Shown in pieces: positions 1 to 5,910 of a DNA stretch of 6,338 nt. The stretch spans positions 1 through 6,338 of the forward strand of contig JBCDBH010000349.1 of assembly GCA_039184055.1 (NCBI GenBank). The letters are read 5' to 3'. The DNA comes from JBCDBH01 sp039184055 (GTDB lineage: Bacteria; Acidobacteriota; Thermoanaerobaculia; Multivoradales; J023). The translations under genes were made by a program, and so were the position numbers. The notes below the pieces were generated by a model, which was not told the DNA's origin, ran no database searches, and saw only the letters and a program-made list of their open reading frames with translations. Position 1 is the first letter of the stretch. Each line of letters opens with the position of its first letter.

Positions 1-360
1 CACCAGATCCACCGCCACCTCGACATCCATCGGCCCACGGTCGATCCGCTCTTTGAGCGTCTCGCCCTCGTAATAGGGCATGGCGATGAAGAGCCCCTGA
101 TCGAGGGTTTCTTCGATCGAGAAGATCGTACAGATATTGGGATGGTCGAGTGCCGAGGCCGCTTTGGCTTCCTGAACGAAGCGCAGTCGCTCGGTGCCGT
201 CGCCACCATAGAGGGGAGGGAGAAATTTGAGCGCCACTTGACGCCCCAGACGCTGATCGCGCCCGCGGTAGACGATGCCCATCCCACCACCACCGATCTG
301 CTCGATGATCTCGTAGTGGGATACGGTCTTTCCGATTAGCGTCCCTTGACTAGCAATCAC
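1..360 (-). CDS. Pkn-type Ser/Thr protein kinase, N-terminal part (runs off left edge)
   Basis: This is the first 120 codons of a eukaryotic-like (Hanks/PknB-type) Ser/Thr kinase, which phosphorylates Ser/Thr on target proteins using ATP. Visible kinase elements in order: the glycine-rich ATP loop GGGGMGIVYRGRD (residues 23-35), the VALK lysine (Lys45) that contacts ATP phosphates, the helix-C glutamate in FVQEAKAAS (Glu64), the HPNI motif (73-76) and the hinge FIAMPYYEGETLKERI (91-106). The catalytic HRD and DFG motifs and any C-terminal sensor or TPR region lie outside the window. The GTG at 358-360 is chosen as start: the only in-frame ATG downstream within the conserved part is inside the glycine loop, and an in-frame TGA lies a few codons upstream of the GTG. 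No clear Shine-Dalgarno precedes it. The style (GRQVALKFLPP, ASALDHPNICTI) is typical of Acidobacteriota and related multi-kinase genomes. It is divergent from the sulfotransferase-like gene. Family is certain; substrate is unknown. Confidence 0.93.
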   Translation of the reverse strand, partial: MIASQGTLIGKTVSHYEIIEQIGGGGMGIVYRGRDQRLGRQVALKFLPPLYGGDGTERLRFVQEAKAASALDHPNICTIFSIEETLDQGLFIAMPYYEGETLKERIDRGPMDVEVAVDLV

Positions 361-565
361 GGTGACTTCAATTTGGACGTCAACACTCCCAAGTCAAGCT
401 ACCATGGGTCCACACCCAGGGTCCAGACCGAACGGCCGGTAGGCGATTGTAGATTGTCGGCGCCAAAAAAATTTCACGAACCACTTCGACAACCACCCAA
501 GCGCCGCATAAACTTCATTCCAGCTTCATACCGCGTCGGTAGACAGAGATTCGGAGGAGGATCTC
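361..565. other. Divergent intergenic region between kinase and sulfotransferase-like genes
   Basis: This non-coding stretch should carry leftward and rightward promoters. Seen directly: a small stem-loop TGGGT-CCAC-ACCCA at 405-418; a 7-A run followed by TTT at 475-484; and two CTTCATwCC copies at 513-521 and 524-532, spaced 11 bp (about one helical turn) and 33 bp upstream of the sulfotransferase ATG. A weak rightward promoter candidate is TCGACA (486-491) with CATAAA (507-512), but the 15-bp spacer is short. No convincing promoter was found for the kinase; a TTGACT/TTGACG pair lies shortly upstream of its start without a good -10 box. Open frames crossing this interval have no recognisable protein content. 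Confidence 0.5.
553..560 (+). promoter_or_regulatory. Strong Shine-Dalgarno of the sulfotransferase-like gene
   Basis: GGAGGAGG lies 5 nt before the ATG at 566. It is the best ribosome binding site in the window and fixes the start codon of the sulfotransferase-like gene. Confidence 0.8.
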
Positions 566-1558
566 ATGTACTGGATCAAGCTGTTCCTCAAACAGATGGG
601 CCCACTCGGTAAAACTGCGTCCGTCGATCACGAACATCTGAAGCGACTCGACGGTGTCGATTTCCGCCCGGTGTTCGTCTTGGGTAACCATCGTTCAGGC
701 ACGACGCTGCTCTACCAGATGCTCGCCGCCAGCGAGTCGTTCAACGTCGTCACCGCTTATCACGTCATCGAAGGCGACCGGCTGCTCACCAACCATCTCG
801 AATCGCGCGAGACGACGGTCAAAAAAGAGCTCCGCGAGATGCTCGCGCGGCGCACCGCCGCCGACGGTGGCAAACGCCTGATCGACGAGGTGAGCGTGTC
901 GCCCGACTTGCCCGAGGAATACGGCTTCCGACTCTCCGAGCGTAAGATCCGGCCACGCAACCTCAGCGAGTTCATCACCTTCTGCAAGAAGGTCCAGTAC
1001 ATCGCCGGCGACACCAAGCCTCTCTTGCTCAAAAACCCCTGGGACTTCCCCAATTTCCTCTTTCTCCGCCAGGCGCTCCCCCAGGCTCGGTTCATCTTCA
1101 TCCACCGCAATCCGCTGCGGGTCATGAACTCACAGATTCGCGCGGTGCGCGCGCTCTTCTCGGCGCGTGCCCCCTACCACGCGCTGGTCGACCCCTGGTA
1201 CCGACGCATCGCCGCCAGCCCGACGCTGCTCGCCTTCGCGCGCTGGGCGCTATCACCGCCGCTCGGCATCCTGTTCCGCGAGGTGATGGGCACCATGCGT
1301 GAATCGGCGGTGTATTTCATGCAGAACCACAAGGCGCTCGAAGGCGCCTACATCCAGGTGCGTTACGAGGATCTGTGCGAGGACCCGAGCTCGACGATCA
1401 GTCGGATCCTCGGTTTTCTCGACATGGAGCCCACGCAACCCCAGGCCTACGCGCCGCTCGTGCGACCCCGTCGCCTCGATCTGCTCCCCGAAGTCGAGAA
1501 GAACGCCGATCAAATCAAGCGCCTGCTCGGTCCCTACCTCGAGCACTGTGGTTATTGA
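566..1558 (+). CDS. Sulfotransferase family protein (PAPS-dependent)
   Basis: This 330-aa protein has the two hallmark elements of the sulfotransferase superfamily, which transfers a sulfuryl group from PAPS to a hydroxyl or amine acceptor. The 5'-phosphosulfate loop is VFVLGNHRSGTTLLYQML (residues 36-53), with the RSGTT core at 43-47. The 3'-phosphate-binding strand and helix is FIFIHRNPLRVMNSQIRAV (177-195). A late VRYEDL motif (265-270) followed by ILGFLDME (281-288) is usual for the Sulfotransfer_1/3 type fold. There is no signal peptide, so it is probably cytosolic or loosely membrane-associated; the stretch 220-237 is moderately hydrophobic but contains charged residues. The length is normal. 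The acceptor cannot be read from sequence; lipids, glycans and secondary metabolites are all possible. No co-directional biosynthetic partner is close, since the next gene starts 208 bp later and encodes an exported BNR protein. The start is supported by the GGAGGAGG ribosome site. Superfamily is confident; substrate is unknown. Confidence 0.9.
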   Translation: MYWIKLFLKQMGPLGKTASVDHEHLKRLDGVDFRPVFVLGNHRSGTTLLYQMLAASESFNVVTAYHVIEGDRLLTNHLESRETTVKKELREMLARRTAADGGKRLIDEVSVSPDLPEEYGFRLSERKIRPRNLSEFITFCKKVQYIAGDTKPLLLKNPWDFPNFLFLRQALPQARFIFIHRNPLRVMNSQIRAVRALFSARAPYHALVDPWYRRIAASPTLLAFARWALSPPLGILFREVMGTMRESAVYFMQNHKALEGAYIQVRYEDLCEDPSSTISRILGFLDMEPTQPQAYAPLVRPRRLDLLPEVEKNADQIKRLLGPYLEHCGY

Positions 1559-1587
1559 AAACCACGGGGGCTATTGACAACCACGGG
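1553..1587 (+). repeat. Imperfect tandem direct repeat, 19-bp period, at the sulfotransferase gene 3' end
   Basis: TATTGAAAACCACGGG (1553-1568) is repeated as TATTGACAACCACGGG (1572-1587), with 15 of 16 bases identical. The first copy contains the stop codon of the sulfotransferase-like gene. GTTATTGAAAA of copy one (1551-1561) recurs exactly at 1605-1615. Copy one also forms a small stem, GTGGTT (1548-1553) with AACCAC (1560-1565), around the stop codon. Function is unknown; replication slippage or a regulator binding array are both possible. Confidence 0.6.
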
Positions 1588-1766
1588 ATAGCTGAAAAAC
1601 GAAAGTTATTGAAAAGATTAGCGCTTATTCGGCGATTTCGCAGGTCTCGACCCGTATCGATCGCATCGCGAGCCCGGCCAGGTATTGACTTTTCATCTGC
1701 CCTTGACCGTGGTAGAACCCGACCGTCCGTCCGGTCTATGTGTAACCAGTCAAGAGGAAGAGAGAG
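1559..1766. other. Spacer between the sulfotransferase-like and BNR-protein genes
   Basis: This 208-bp non-coding interval is locally richer in A/T at its left end than the flanking genes. It contains the 19-bp imperfect tandem repeat listed separately and four copies of TATTGA in all (1553-1558, 1572-1577, 1607-1612, 1683-1688; the first overlaps the upstream stop codon). There is no recognisable intrinsic terminator with a T-run and no clear sigma70 promoter. AGAGGAAG (1753-1760), 6 nt before the ATG at 1767, is the ribosome site of the next gene. Confidence 0.5.
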
Positions 1767-3944
1767 ATGCGTACCTTTCGGAATGTGTCCGTGGCCGCGG
1801 TTTGCGCGCTCGTGTTCGTCACGAGCCTGCAAGCCCGAGAAGGAAACGACCACCAAGCCCTGAGGCAAAGCCTCGAACCGGTCTACCAGCAGCTGAAAAC
1901 CGACCCACAATTCGAAGCGTTGCGGCTCGCGCTCGCGGCCGACGCCAAGAACCAAACCGTGGTCGACCGCTACCTGTCCTACCTGCCGCTATCACCTGTC
2001 GAGATGCTCGAAATGGAGATGAAGCAGCAGCAGTTCGAGATCATGATTCCCGCGTTTCTCCACGCCTGGCACGAGCGCTGGGTCGAGCTGCGCGAGCCTC
2101 TGGCCCGCGCCCAATACGGCGACGCCTATGTCGACCACAAACTCGGTCGGAAAATCGTGAAGCCCCCCACTGAGAACGGCGCGCAGCTGGATGACGGCGC
2201 CGCCACCACCGCGACCCGCGCCGCCACCGTCGGCATCAATCGCAACGTCGCCAGCACCCTGTCGCCGGCACCCGAGCGCTACCAGGGTGAGGTCCAGCTG
2301 GTGGTCAACCCGAACAACCCCGACCAGATCGTCGCCGGCACCAACACCTTGGACACCGTCGACGATTTCTGCCCGGGCTTCACCCAGGCCGTGTTCTATT
2401 CGAACGATGGTGGGACCACCTGGGGCTACACCTGTACGCCGGGCACCACGTCGTACGCCGAGCTGAACTGCCCCATCTTCGAATTCGGTAGTGATCCGGC
2501 GCTGGCGTGGAACACCGAAAACGAGGTCTTCTTCGAGCACATGCTGCTCTGCACCTCCGACGGCATCAACTTCGGATACGCCATGGTCATCGCCATCTCG
2601 CGCGACGGCGGCGCCACCTGGGATGCCCAAGGCGTGATCGCCAACAGCTTCGACAACCCCAACTTTTTCGAAGACAAAGAGTTCCTCGCCATCGACAACT
2701 ATCCGAACAGCCCGTTCTTCGGCCGCATGTACACCTGCTGGGGCCGCAAAAACGACGAGCATGTCGCCTACTCGACCGACAAGGGTCAGACCTGGACCCA
2801 GGTCGATCTCCCGACCACGCCCGGTCCGGGCAACCGCCTCGATCTAGGCTGCGAGCTCGAAGTCGAGCGCGACGGCACCCTGCACATCGCCTACACCTCG
2901 CTCACCTGTCCGGATGGCCTCAGCTGCATCGCCGACCAGAAGTACTACTCCCAGTCGACCGATGGCGCCGTCACCTGGCGCGACCCGGTGCTGGTCCACG
3001 ACTTCAACATGGTCGCTTTCAACCCCAACAGCTGTCCGGACGCTCAGGCGTCGCGTTGTATCGGTGGCTTTGGCGCGATCGGGATGGACAATTCGAGGAG
3101 TCCGTGTGACGGTCACCTCTACATCGTCTACACCGACTTCACCACGGGTGATGCGAACAACGCCGACATCTGGGTCACCCGCTCGAGCGACGACGGCGTC
3201 ACCTGGTCCGATGGCGTCAAGGTCAACGACGACGGCTTTGTCGACCGCACCCAATTCAACGCCTTTCTCGTCGTCGACCAGCTCACCGGTCATCCCGTGG
3301 TCGCCTGGCACGACGCGCGCAACGACCCGAACAACCGCTCCATCGACTACTTCATCTCGCGCTCGCTCGACTGTGGTCAGAGCTTCGAGGCCAACATCCA
3401 GCTGAGCCAGCCGAGCGCCGAGTTCAGCAATAGCGACGTCAGCTCCTCGAACACCACCTTTGTCGACAATCCCGACGCCAACCCGAACCAATACGGCGAA
3501 TACCTCGGGCTCGACGTCTACAAGGGCAAGGCGTTCGTCGGCTGGTTGGACACTCGGCAGTTCTTCCCCATTCCGGGTGCGGCGGAGAGCCAAGACGAAA
3601 ACATGGGATTCGCGCGGGTCGATTTCGGCTACACCCTGGCCTTGCCGAAACCCGGTGTCGCCGGACGGGCCAATCGCTGGGTGACGGTCAACAGCACTCC
3701 CGGTGAGCGCACCTTCTTCGTCTTCGGCACCAAGACCGGTTCCAAACCGGTTCCGGGCTGTCCGGGCGTCACCTTCGGGATTCGTGACATCCACATCCTG
3801 GCCACCGACCGCGCCAACGCGGATGGGGTCGCGCGCGCTCGATTCCGCGTGCCGGCGGGCGTCGCGGGGCAGGATTTCCTCTTCCAGGCGGTCGAGCTGA
3901 GCACCTGTGAGGTCTCGAACGTCTACACCTACAGCTTCCAGTAA
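1767..3944 (+). CDS. Exported BNR/Asp-box (sialidase-like beta-propeller) protein
   Basis: This is a 725-aa predicted exported protein. Residues 1-23 form a Sec signal peptide (MRTFRN, then a hydrophobic core, probable cleavage after LQA). Residues 24-130 look helical and charged, followed by an Ala/Thr linker (about 135-160). Residues 175-620 hold a beta-propeller with six Asp boxes of the form SxDxGxTW: 212-219, 278-285, 336-343, 397-404 (Gly replaced by Ala), 473-480 and 533-540 (ends in Phe). A late GEYLGLDVYKGKAFVGWLDTR segment (577-597) is common in bacterial BNR proteins annotated as exo-alpha-sialidase. Residues 623-725 form a separate beta-rich C-terminal domain ending in QAVELSTCEVSN, resembling accessory domains of secreted proteins. 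The Arg-Ile-Pro motif of true sialidases is not visible, so glycosidase activity is doubtful; binding or structural roles are equally possible. Several cysteines (for example 202, 223, 235, 262, 324, 362, 381, 387) suggest disulfides outside the cytoplasm. The start is supported by AGAGGAAG 6 nt upstream and by the signal peptide. Confidence 0.9.
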   Translation: MRTFRNVSVAAVCALVFVTSLQAREGNDHQALRQSLEPVYQQLKTDPQFEALRLALAADAKNQTVVDRYLSYLPLSPVEMLEMEMKQQQFEIMIPAFLHAWHERWVELREPLARAQYGDAYVDHKLGRKIVKPPTENGAQLDDGAATTATRAATVGINRNVASTLSPAPERYQGEVQLVVNPNNPDQIVAGTNTLDTVDDFCPGFTQAVFYSNDGGTTWGYTCTPGTTSYAELNCPIFEFGSDPALAWNTENEVFFEHMLLCTSDGINFGYAMVIAISRDGGATWDAQGVIANSFDNPNFFEDKEFLAIDNYPNSPFFGRMYTCWGRKNDEHVAYSTDKGQTWTQVDLPTTPGPGNRLDLGCELEVERDGTLHIAYTSLTCPDGLSCIADQKYYSQSTDGAVTWRDPVLVHDFNMVAFNPNSCPDAQASRCIGGFGAIGMDNSRSPCDGHLYIVYTDFTTGDANNADIWVTRSSDDGVTWSDGVKVNDDGFVDRTQFNAFLVVDQLTGHPVVAWHDARNDPNNRSIDYFISRSLDCGQSFEANIQLSQPSAEFSNSDVSSSNTTFVDNPDANPNQYGEYLGLDVYKGKAFVGWLDTRQFFPIPGAAESQDENMGFARVDFGYTLALPKPGVAGRANRWVTVNSTPGERTFFVFGTKTGSKPVPGCPGVTFGIRDIHILATDRANADGVARARFRVPAGVAGQDFLFQAVELSTCEVSNVYTYSFQ

Positions 3945-3953
3945 ACCGGTTGC

Positions 3954-3982
3954 GGAAGGACCCGCGCGACGCGGGTCCTTCC
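3954..3982. terminator. Intrinsic terminator hairpin between convergent genes
   Basis: A perfect 13-bp inverted repeat, GGAAGGACCCGCG with CGCGGGTCCTTCC, has a 3-nt CGA loop and lies 9 bp after the TAA of the BNR gene and 14 bp beyond the TAG of the convergent anti-sigma gene. On the plus strand a short TTTT run (3991-3994) follows 8 nt after the stem. The position suggests it ends transcription from both sides, though neither side has an ideal U-tract directly adjacent. Confidence 0.8.
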
Positions 3983-3996
3983 CATCCTGCTTTTCA

Positions 3997-4689
3997 CTAC
4001 TCGACGACGATCTCGTCACCCAGCTCGACTTCGAGCCTGGCTTCGAGCGCCTCTTCGACATCGCCATCGAGCCCCGAGCCGGTCGGCGTCGGGATCGGCG
4101 CGTCCCCCCACAGCAGGAGCGGCTGATACGCACCGATCGCGTCGAGCTCGATCTCGGCGACGATGCCGCCGTCGAGACGACGACAGCCCGCCTCGGCATC
4201 ACAGCGAAACACCAGCTCGCGATCGTTGCGATAGAGACGCAAATCGGCGTGCAGCGCCTCGCCCACCCCACCGCGAAGCTGTAATCGATCTCCCGGTCGG
4301 GGCGCATCGCTCCGCATCACCCGCTCGCCACGCTCGACCACGACCGCGAGCTCGCCGACCGCCAGCGTTTCTGGCACCGTCATGTGACGGGCGAGAAAAA
4401 ACACGCCGACCGCCAGCACCATCACCGCCAGCGCCGGTAGCACCCGCCACCGCCGCCACCACGACGGACGCGCCGGACGCCGCTGGGCGATCCGTGCCCA
4501 GGTCTTGGCCTGCCATTGAGGATCGGGCTCGAGATCGCTGCCCAGCGTGGCCAAGGCGCCACCGATCTCTTCGTACTGCTGAAGCATGCGACGACACGCG
4601 TCACAGCTTTCGAATGCCGGATCGAGCGGCTCACCGGCTTCGAGCGCGAGCAACGCCTCCCGATCGAAGCGATCACAGCAGGTGCTCAT
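3997..4689 (-). CDS. Membrane anti-sigma factor with degenerate zinc-finger (ZAS-like) domain
   Basis: This 230-aa protein sits directly downstream of the ECF sigma gene and overlaps it by ATGA (4686-4689), the classic coupling of sigma and cognate anti-sigma factor. The cytoplasmic N-terminus has Cys4-Cys5 and a CDAC motif (29-32) followed by RRMLQQYEEI, like the HxxxCxxC zinc anti-sigma fold, but the expected His position is Ala25. A basic stretch RRPARPSWWRRWR (70-82) precedes one transmembrane helix (about 84-100), predicting the N-terminus inside and the C-terminus outside. The outer domain (about 101-230) is beta-rich and acidic, with two cysteines in FRCDAEAGCRR (163 and 169) that could form a disulfide, and may be the signal-sensing part. 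The ATG at 4689 is preferred over an upstream in-frame ATG at 4863 because the latter would add 58 low-complexity residues buried in the sigma gene; AAGGGGG (4694-4700) precedes the chosen start. Cognate pairing is inferred from position. Confidence 0.85.
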   Translation of the reverse strand: MSTCCDRFDREALLALEAGEPLDPAFESCDACRRMLQQYEEIGGALATLGSDLEPDPQWQAKTWARIAQRRPARPSWWRRWRVLPALAVMVLAVGVFFLARHMTVPETLAVGELAVVVERGERVMRSDAPRPGDRLQLRGGVGEALHADLRLYRNDRELVFRCDAEAGCRRLDGGIVAEIELDAIGAYQPLLLWGDAPIPTPTGSGLDGDVEEALEARLEVELGDEIVVE

Positions 4690-5273
4690 ACCGCCCCCTT
4701 GCGTTCGAGACAGTGTCGCAACACCGGCAGCGCGCGCGCCACCCGGGCCTGCAGCGTCGCCGGTCGTTCGCCCACCGCCTCGGCGAGCTCGGGGTACGAC
4801 AGCCCCTGTTGAAAGCGCAACAGGACGGCAGCCCGAATCCGTGGCCGCAGCTCGTCGAGACACTCGGCCAACAGCCGGCTACGGGCGCGCGCCGTCAGGC
4901 GATCATCGCTGTTGAGCTCGGGGCTCGGGGCATCGGGCAGACGCTCCACGGCTTCGAATCGCGCCCCGCGTCGTCGGGTCATCTTGAGCGCGTCGAGACA
5001 ACGGTGCCGAGCGATCCCGAACAGCCAGGTACGGAGCGACGAGCGACGCGAGAACCGTTCCATCCCTTCGTAGGCTTGAACAAACGTCATCTGATGGGCA
5101 TCTTCGGCAAGGGTCGGATCGGTGACCAAATGCCGACAGAAACGAAAAATCTCCGTGCCGTACGCGGACATCAATACGGTCACGGCATTCTCACGATCCC
5201 CCGCGTCGAGGGCGGCCAACGCCTCGCCTTCGATGTCACGAGGCGTCGACCTGGTCTCCACGGCCAAGCTCAT
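4686..5273 (-). CDS. ECF-type RNA polymerase sigma factor
   Basis: This 195-aa sigma-70 family protein has the two-domain ECF architecture. Region 2 spans about residues 34-100 (IFRFCRHLVTDPTLAEDAHQ, then TFVQAYEGMERF and SSLRTWLFGIARHRCLDALK), with the core-binding and -10 recognition segments. A short acidic/Pro linker follows (about 110-128). Region 4 spans about 135-190 (LDELRPRIRAAVLLRFQQGL, then SYPELAEAVGERPATLQARV), whose helix-turn-helix should read the -35 element. It directs RNA polymerase to a dedicated regulon and is presumably held inactive by the membrane anti-sigma factor encoded immediately downstream. The gene starts 18 bp after the stop of the exported Cys-rich gene, in the same reading frame, with only the intervening TGA separating the two frames. 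Its own ribosome site is poor (a GAGG overlaps the upstream stop, about 15 nt from the ATG), suggesting expression coupled to the upstream gene. No ECF-type promoter motif was recognised in the window. Confidence 0.92.
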   Translation of the reverse strand: MSLAVETRSTPRDIEGEALAALDAGDRENAVTVLMSAYGTEIFRFCRHLVTDPTLAEDAHQMTFVQAYEGMERFSRRSSLRTWLFGIARHRCLDALKMTRRRGARFEAVERLPDAPSPELNSDDRLTARARSRLLAECLDELRPRIRAAVLLRFQQGLSYPELAEAVGERPATLQARVARALPVLRHCLERKGAV

Positions 5274-5291
5274 GGTCGCGGCTCGATTTCC

Positions 5292-5807
5292 TCAATTCCC
5301 GCTGGGAGCAGGCGGATCGACCGGTTCGGGAATGGGCGGTGACAACGTGCAGCACTGCGTAAAGCAGGCCGAATCTTCGTCGAGCGCACATGGATCGGGC
5401 GGGCAGACACACTGCAGGCCCGGGTTGGTGGGTATGTTCTGTGCCGCCGGTGGAATGACCTTCGGCGTGGCGCAACGCGCCGGGTCGCTGTGGCAATCCA
5501 TCGGGAACGACACGATGTGGCCGAGCACTTCGAGCTGGTCACCGACCGCAAAGGTACGCGTCTGACCCGGTGGAATCGGGATCGCCGTGCGCTCCTGGCC
5601 GTCCCACGACGTGCGGACCACCCATACCCCCTCGACATCGGCGGTGACGGTCACCTCCTCGGGCGTCACCTCGTACACCACACCCTTTTCACGGGTCATC
5701 TCCCAGACCTCTTCAGGCGTCGGAGGCTCGGGTTGCGCGAGCGCCATGCCCGTCGCCAAGCACGACAAAGCGATGATCAACGGCAGCGAAACATTGATTC
5801 GTGACAT
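5292..5807 (-). CDS. Small exported protein with Cys-rich C-terminal tail, unknown function
   Basis: I do not recognise a family for this 171-aa protein. Residues 1-24 are a Sec signal peptide (hydrophobic core VSLPLIIALSCLATGMALA, probable cleavage before QPEPP). Residues 40-100 form a short beta-rich segment (VVYEVTPEEVTVTADVEGVW, then RTAIPIPPGQTRTFAVGDQL). The C-terminal third has eight cysteines (105, 112, 133, 135, 140, 148, 152, 153) and ends in a Pro-rich tail (157-169). The pattern implies disulfides or metal binding outside the cytoplasm. A lipobox is not convincing (Cys16 lies inside the hydrophobic core with a poor preceding motif). The ATG at 5807 is chosen over an in-frame ATG at 5957 because a good GGAAGGA site lies just before it, the signal peptide begins there, and the longer version would overlap the upstream CHAT gene. 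Being between CHAT and sigma genes on the same strand, it could be a sensor or partner in that signalling module, which is inference only. Confidence 0.8.
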   Translation of the reverse strand: MSRINVSLPLIIALSCLATGMALAQPEPPTPEEVWEMTREKGVVYEVTPEEVTVTADVEGVWVVRTSWDGQERTAIPIPPGQTRTFAVGDQLEVLGHIVSFPMDCHSDPARCATPKVIPPAAQNIPTNPGLQCVCPPDPCALDEDSACFTQCCTLSPPIPEPVDPPAPSGN

Positions 5808-5810
5808 GTG

Positions 5811-5817
5811 TCCTTCC
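5811..5817 (-). promoter_or_regulatory. Shine-Dalgarno that fixes the start of the Cys-rich exported protein
   Basis: On the minus strand, GGAAGGA lies 3 nt before the ATG at 5805-5807 (GGAAGG is 4 nt away). It supports the short form beginning at the signal peptide over the in-frame ATG 150 bp further upstream. Confidence 0.65.
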
Positions 5818-5910
5818 TTTCCATGGATGTCCCACCTCGCGCTCACCTTGGAAGGCGACGCGACTCCGTCCCCCACAACACATCTCGACAACAAACTCAC
5901 GGCGTACCGC

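Noticed and set aside
346..612. 88-codon plus-strand open frame across the divergent intergenic region
   Set aside because: No motif and no ribosome site, and it runs into the sulfotransferase gene in a different frame.
1992..2762. 256-codon minus-strand open frame
   Set aside because: It is antisense to the BNR gene, its Val/Gly/Asp-rich translation has no recognisable motif, and there is no plausible ribosome site.
2844..4307. Long 487-codon minus-strand open frame opposite the BNR gene
   Set aside because: It lies antisense to a well-supported gene with six Asp boxes and a signal peptide, its composition is typical of the shadow frame of GC-rich DNA, and it overlaps the anti-sigma gene in another frame and crosses the terminator hairpin.
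4690..4863. N-terminal extension of the anti-sigma factor to an upstream ATG
   Set aside because: The extra 58 residues are low-complexity Arg/Gly/Ala sequence inside the sigma gene; the ATGA-coupled start at 4689 gives a normal anti-sigma N-terminus.
5755..5765. Possible lipoprotein lipobox at Cys16 of the exported Cys-rich protein
   Set aside because: The residues before the Cys (I-A-L-S) do not fit a lipobox well, and a better signal peptidase I site (ALA before QP) follows.
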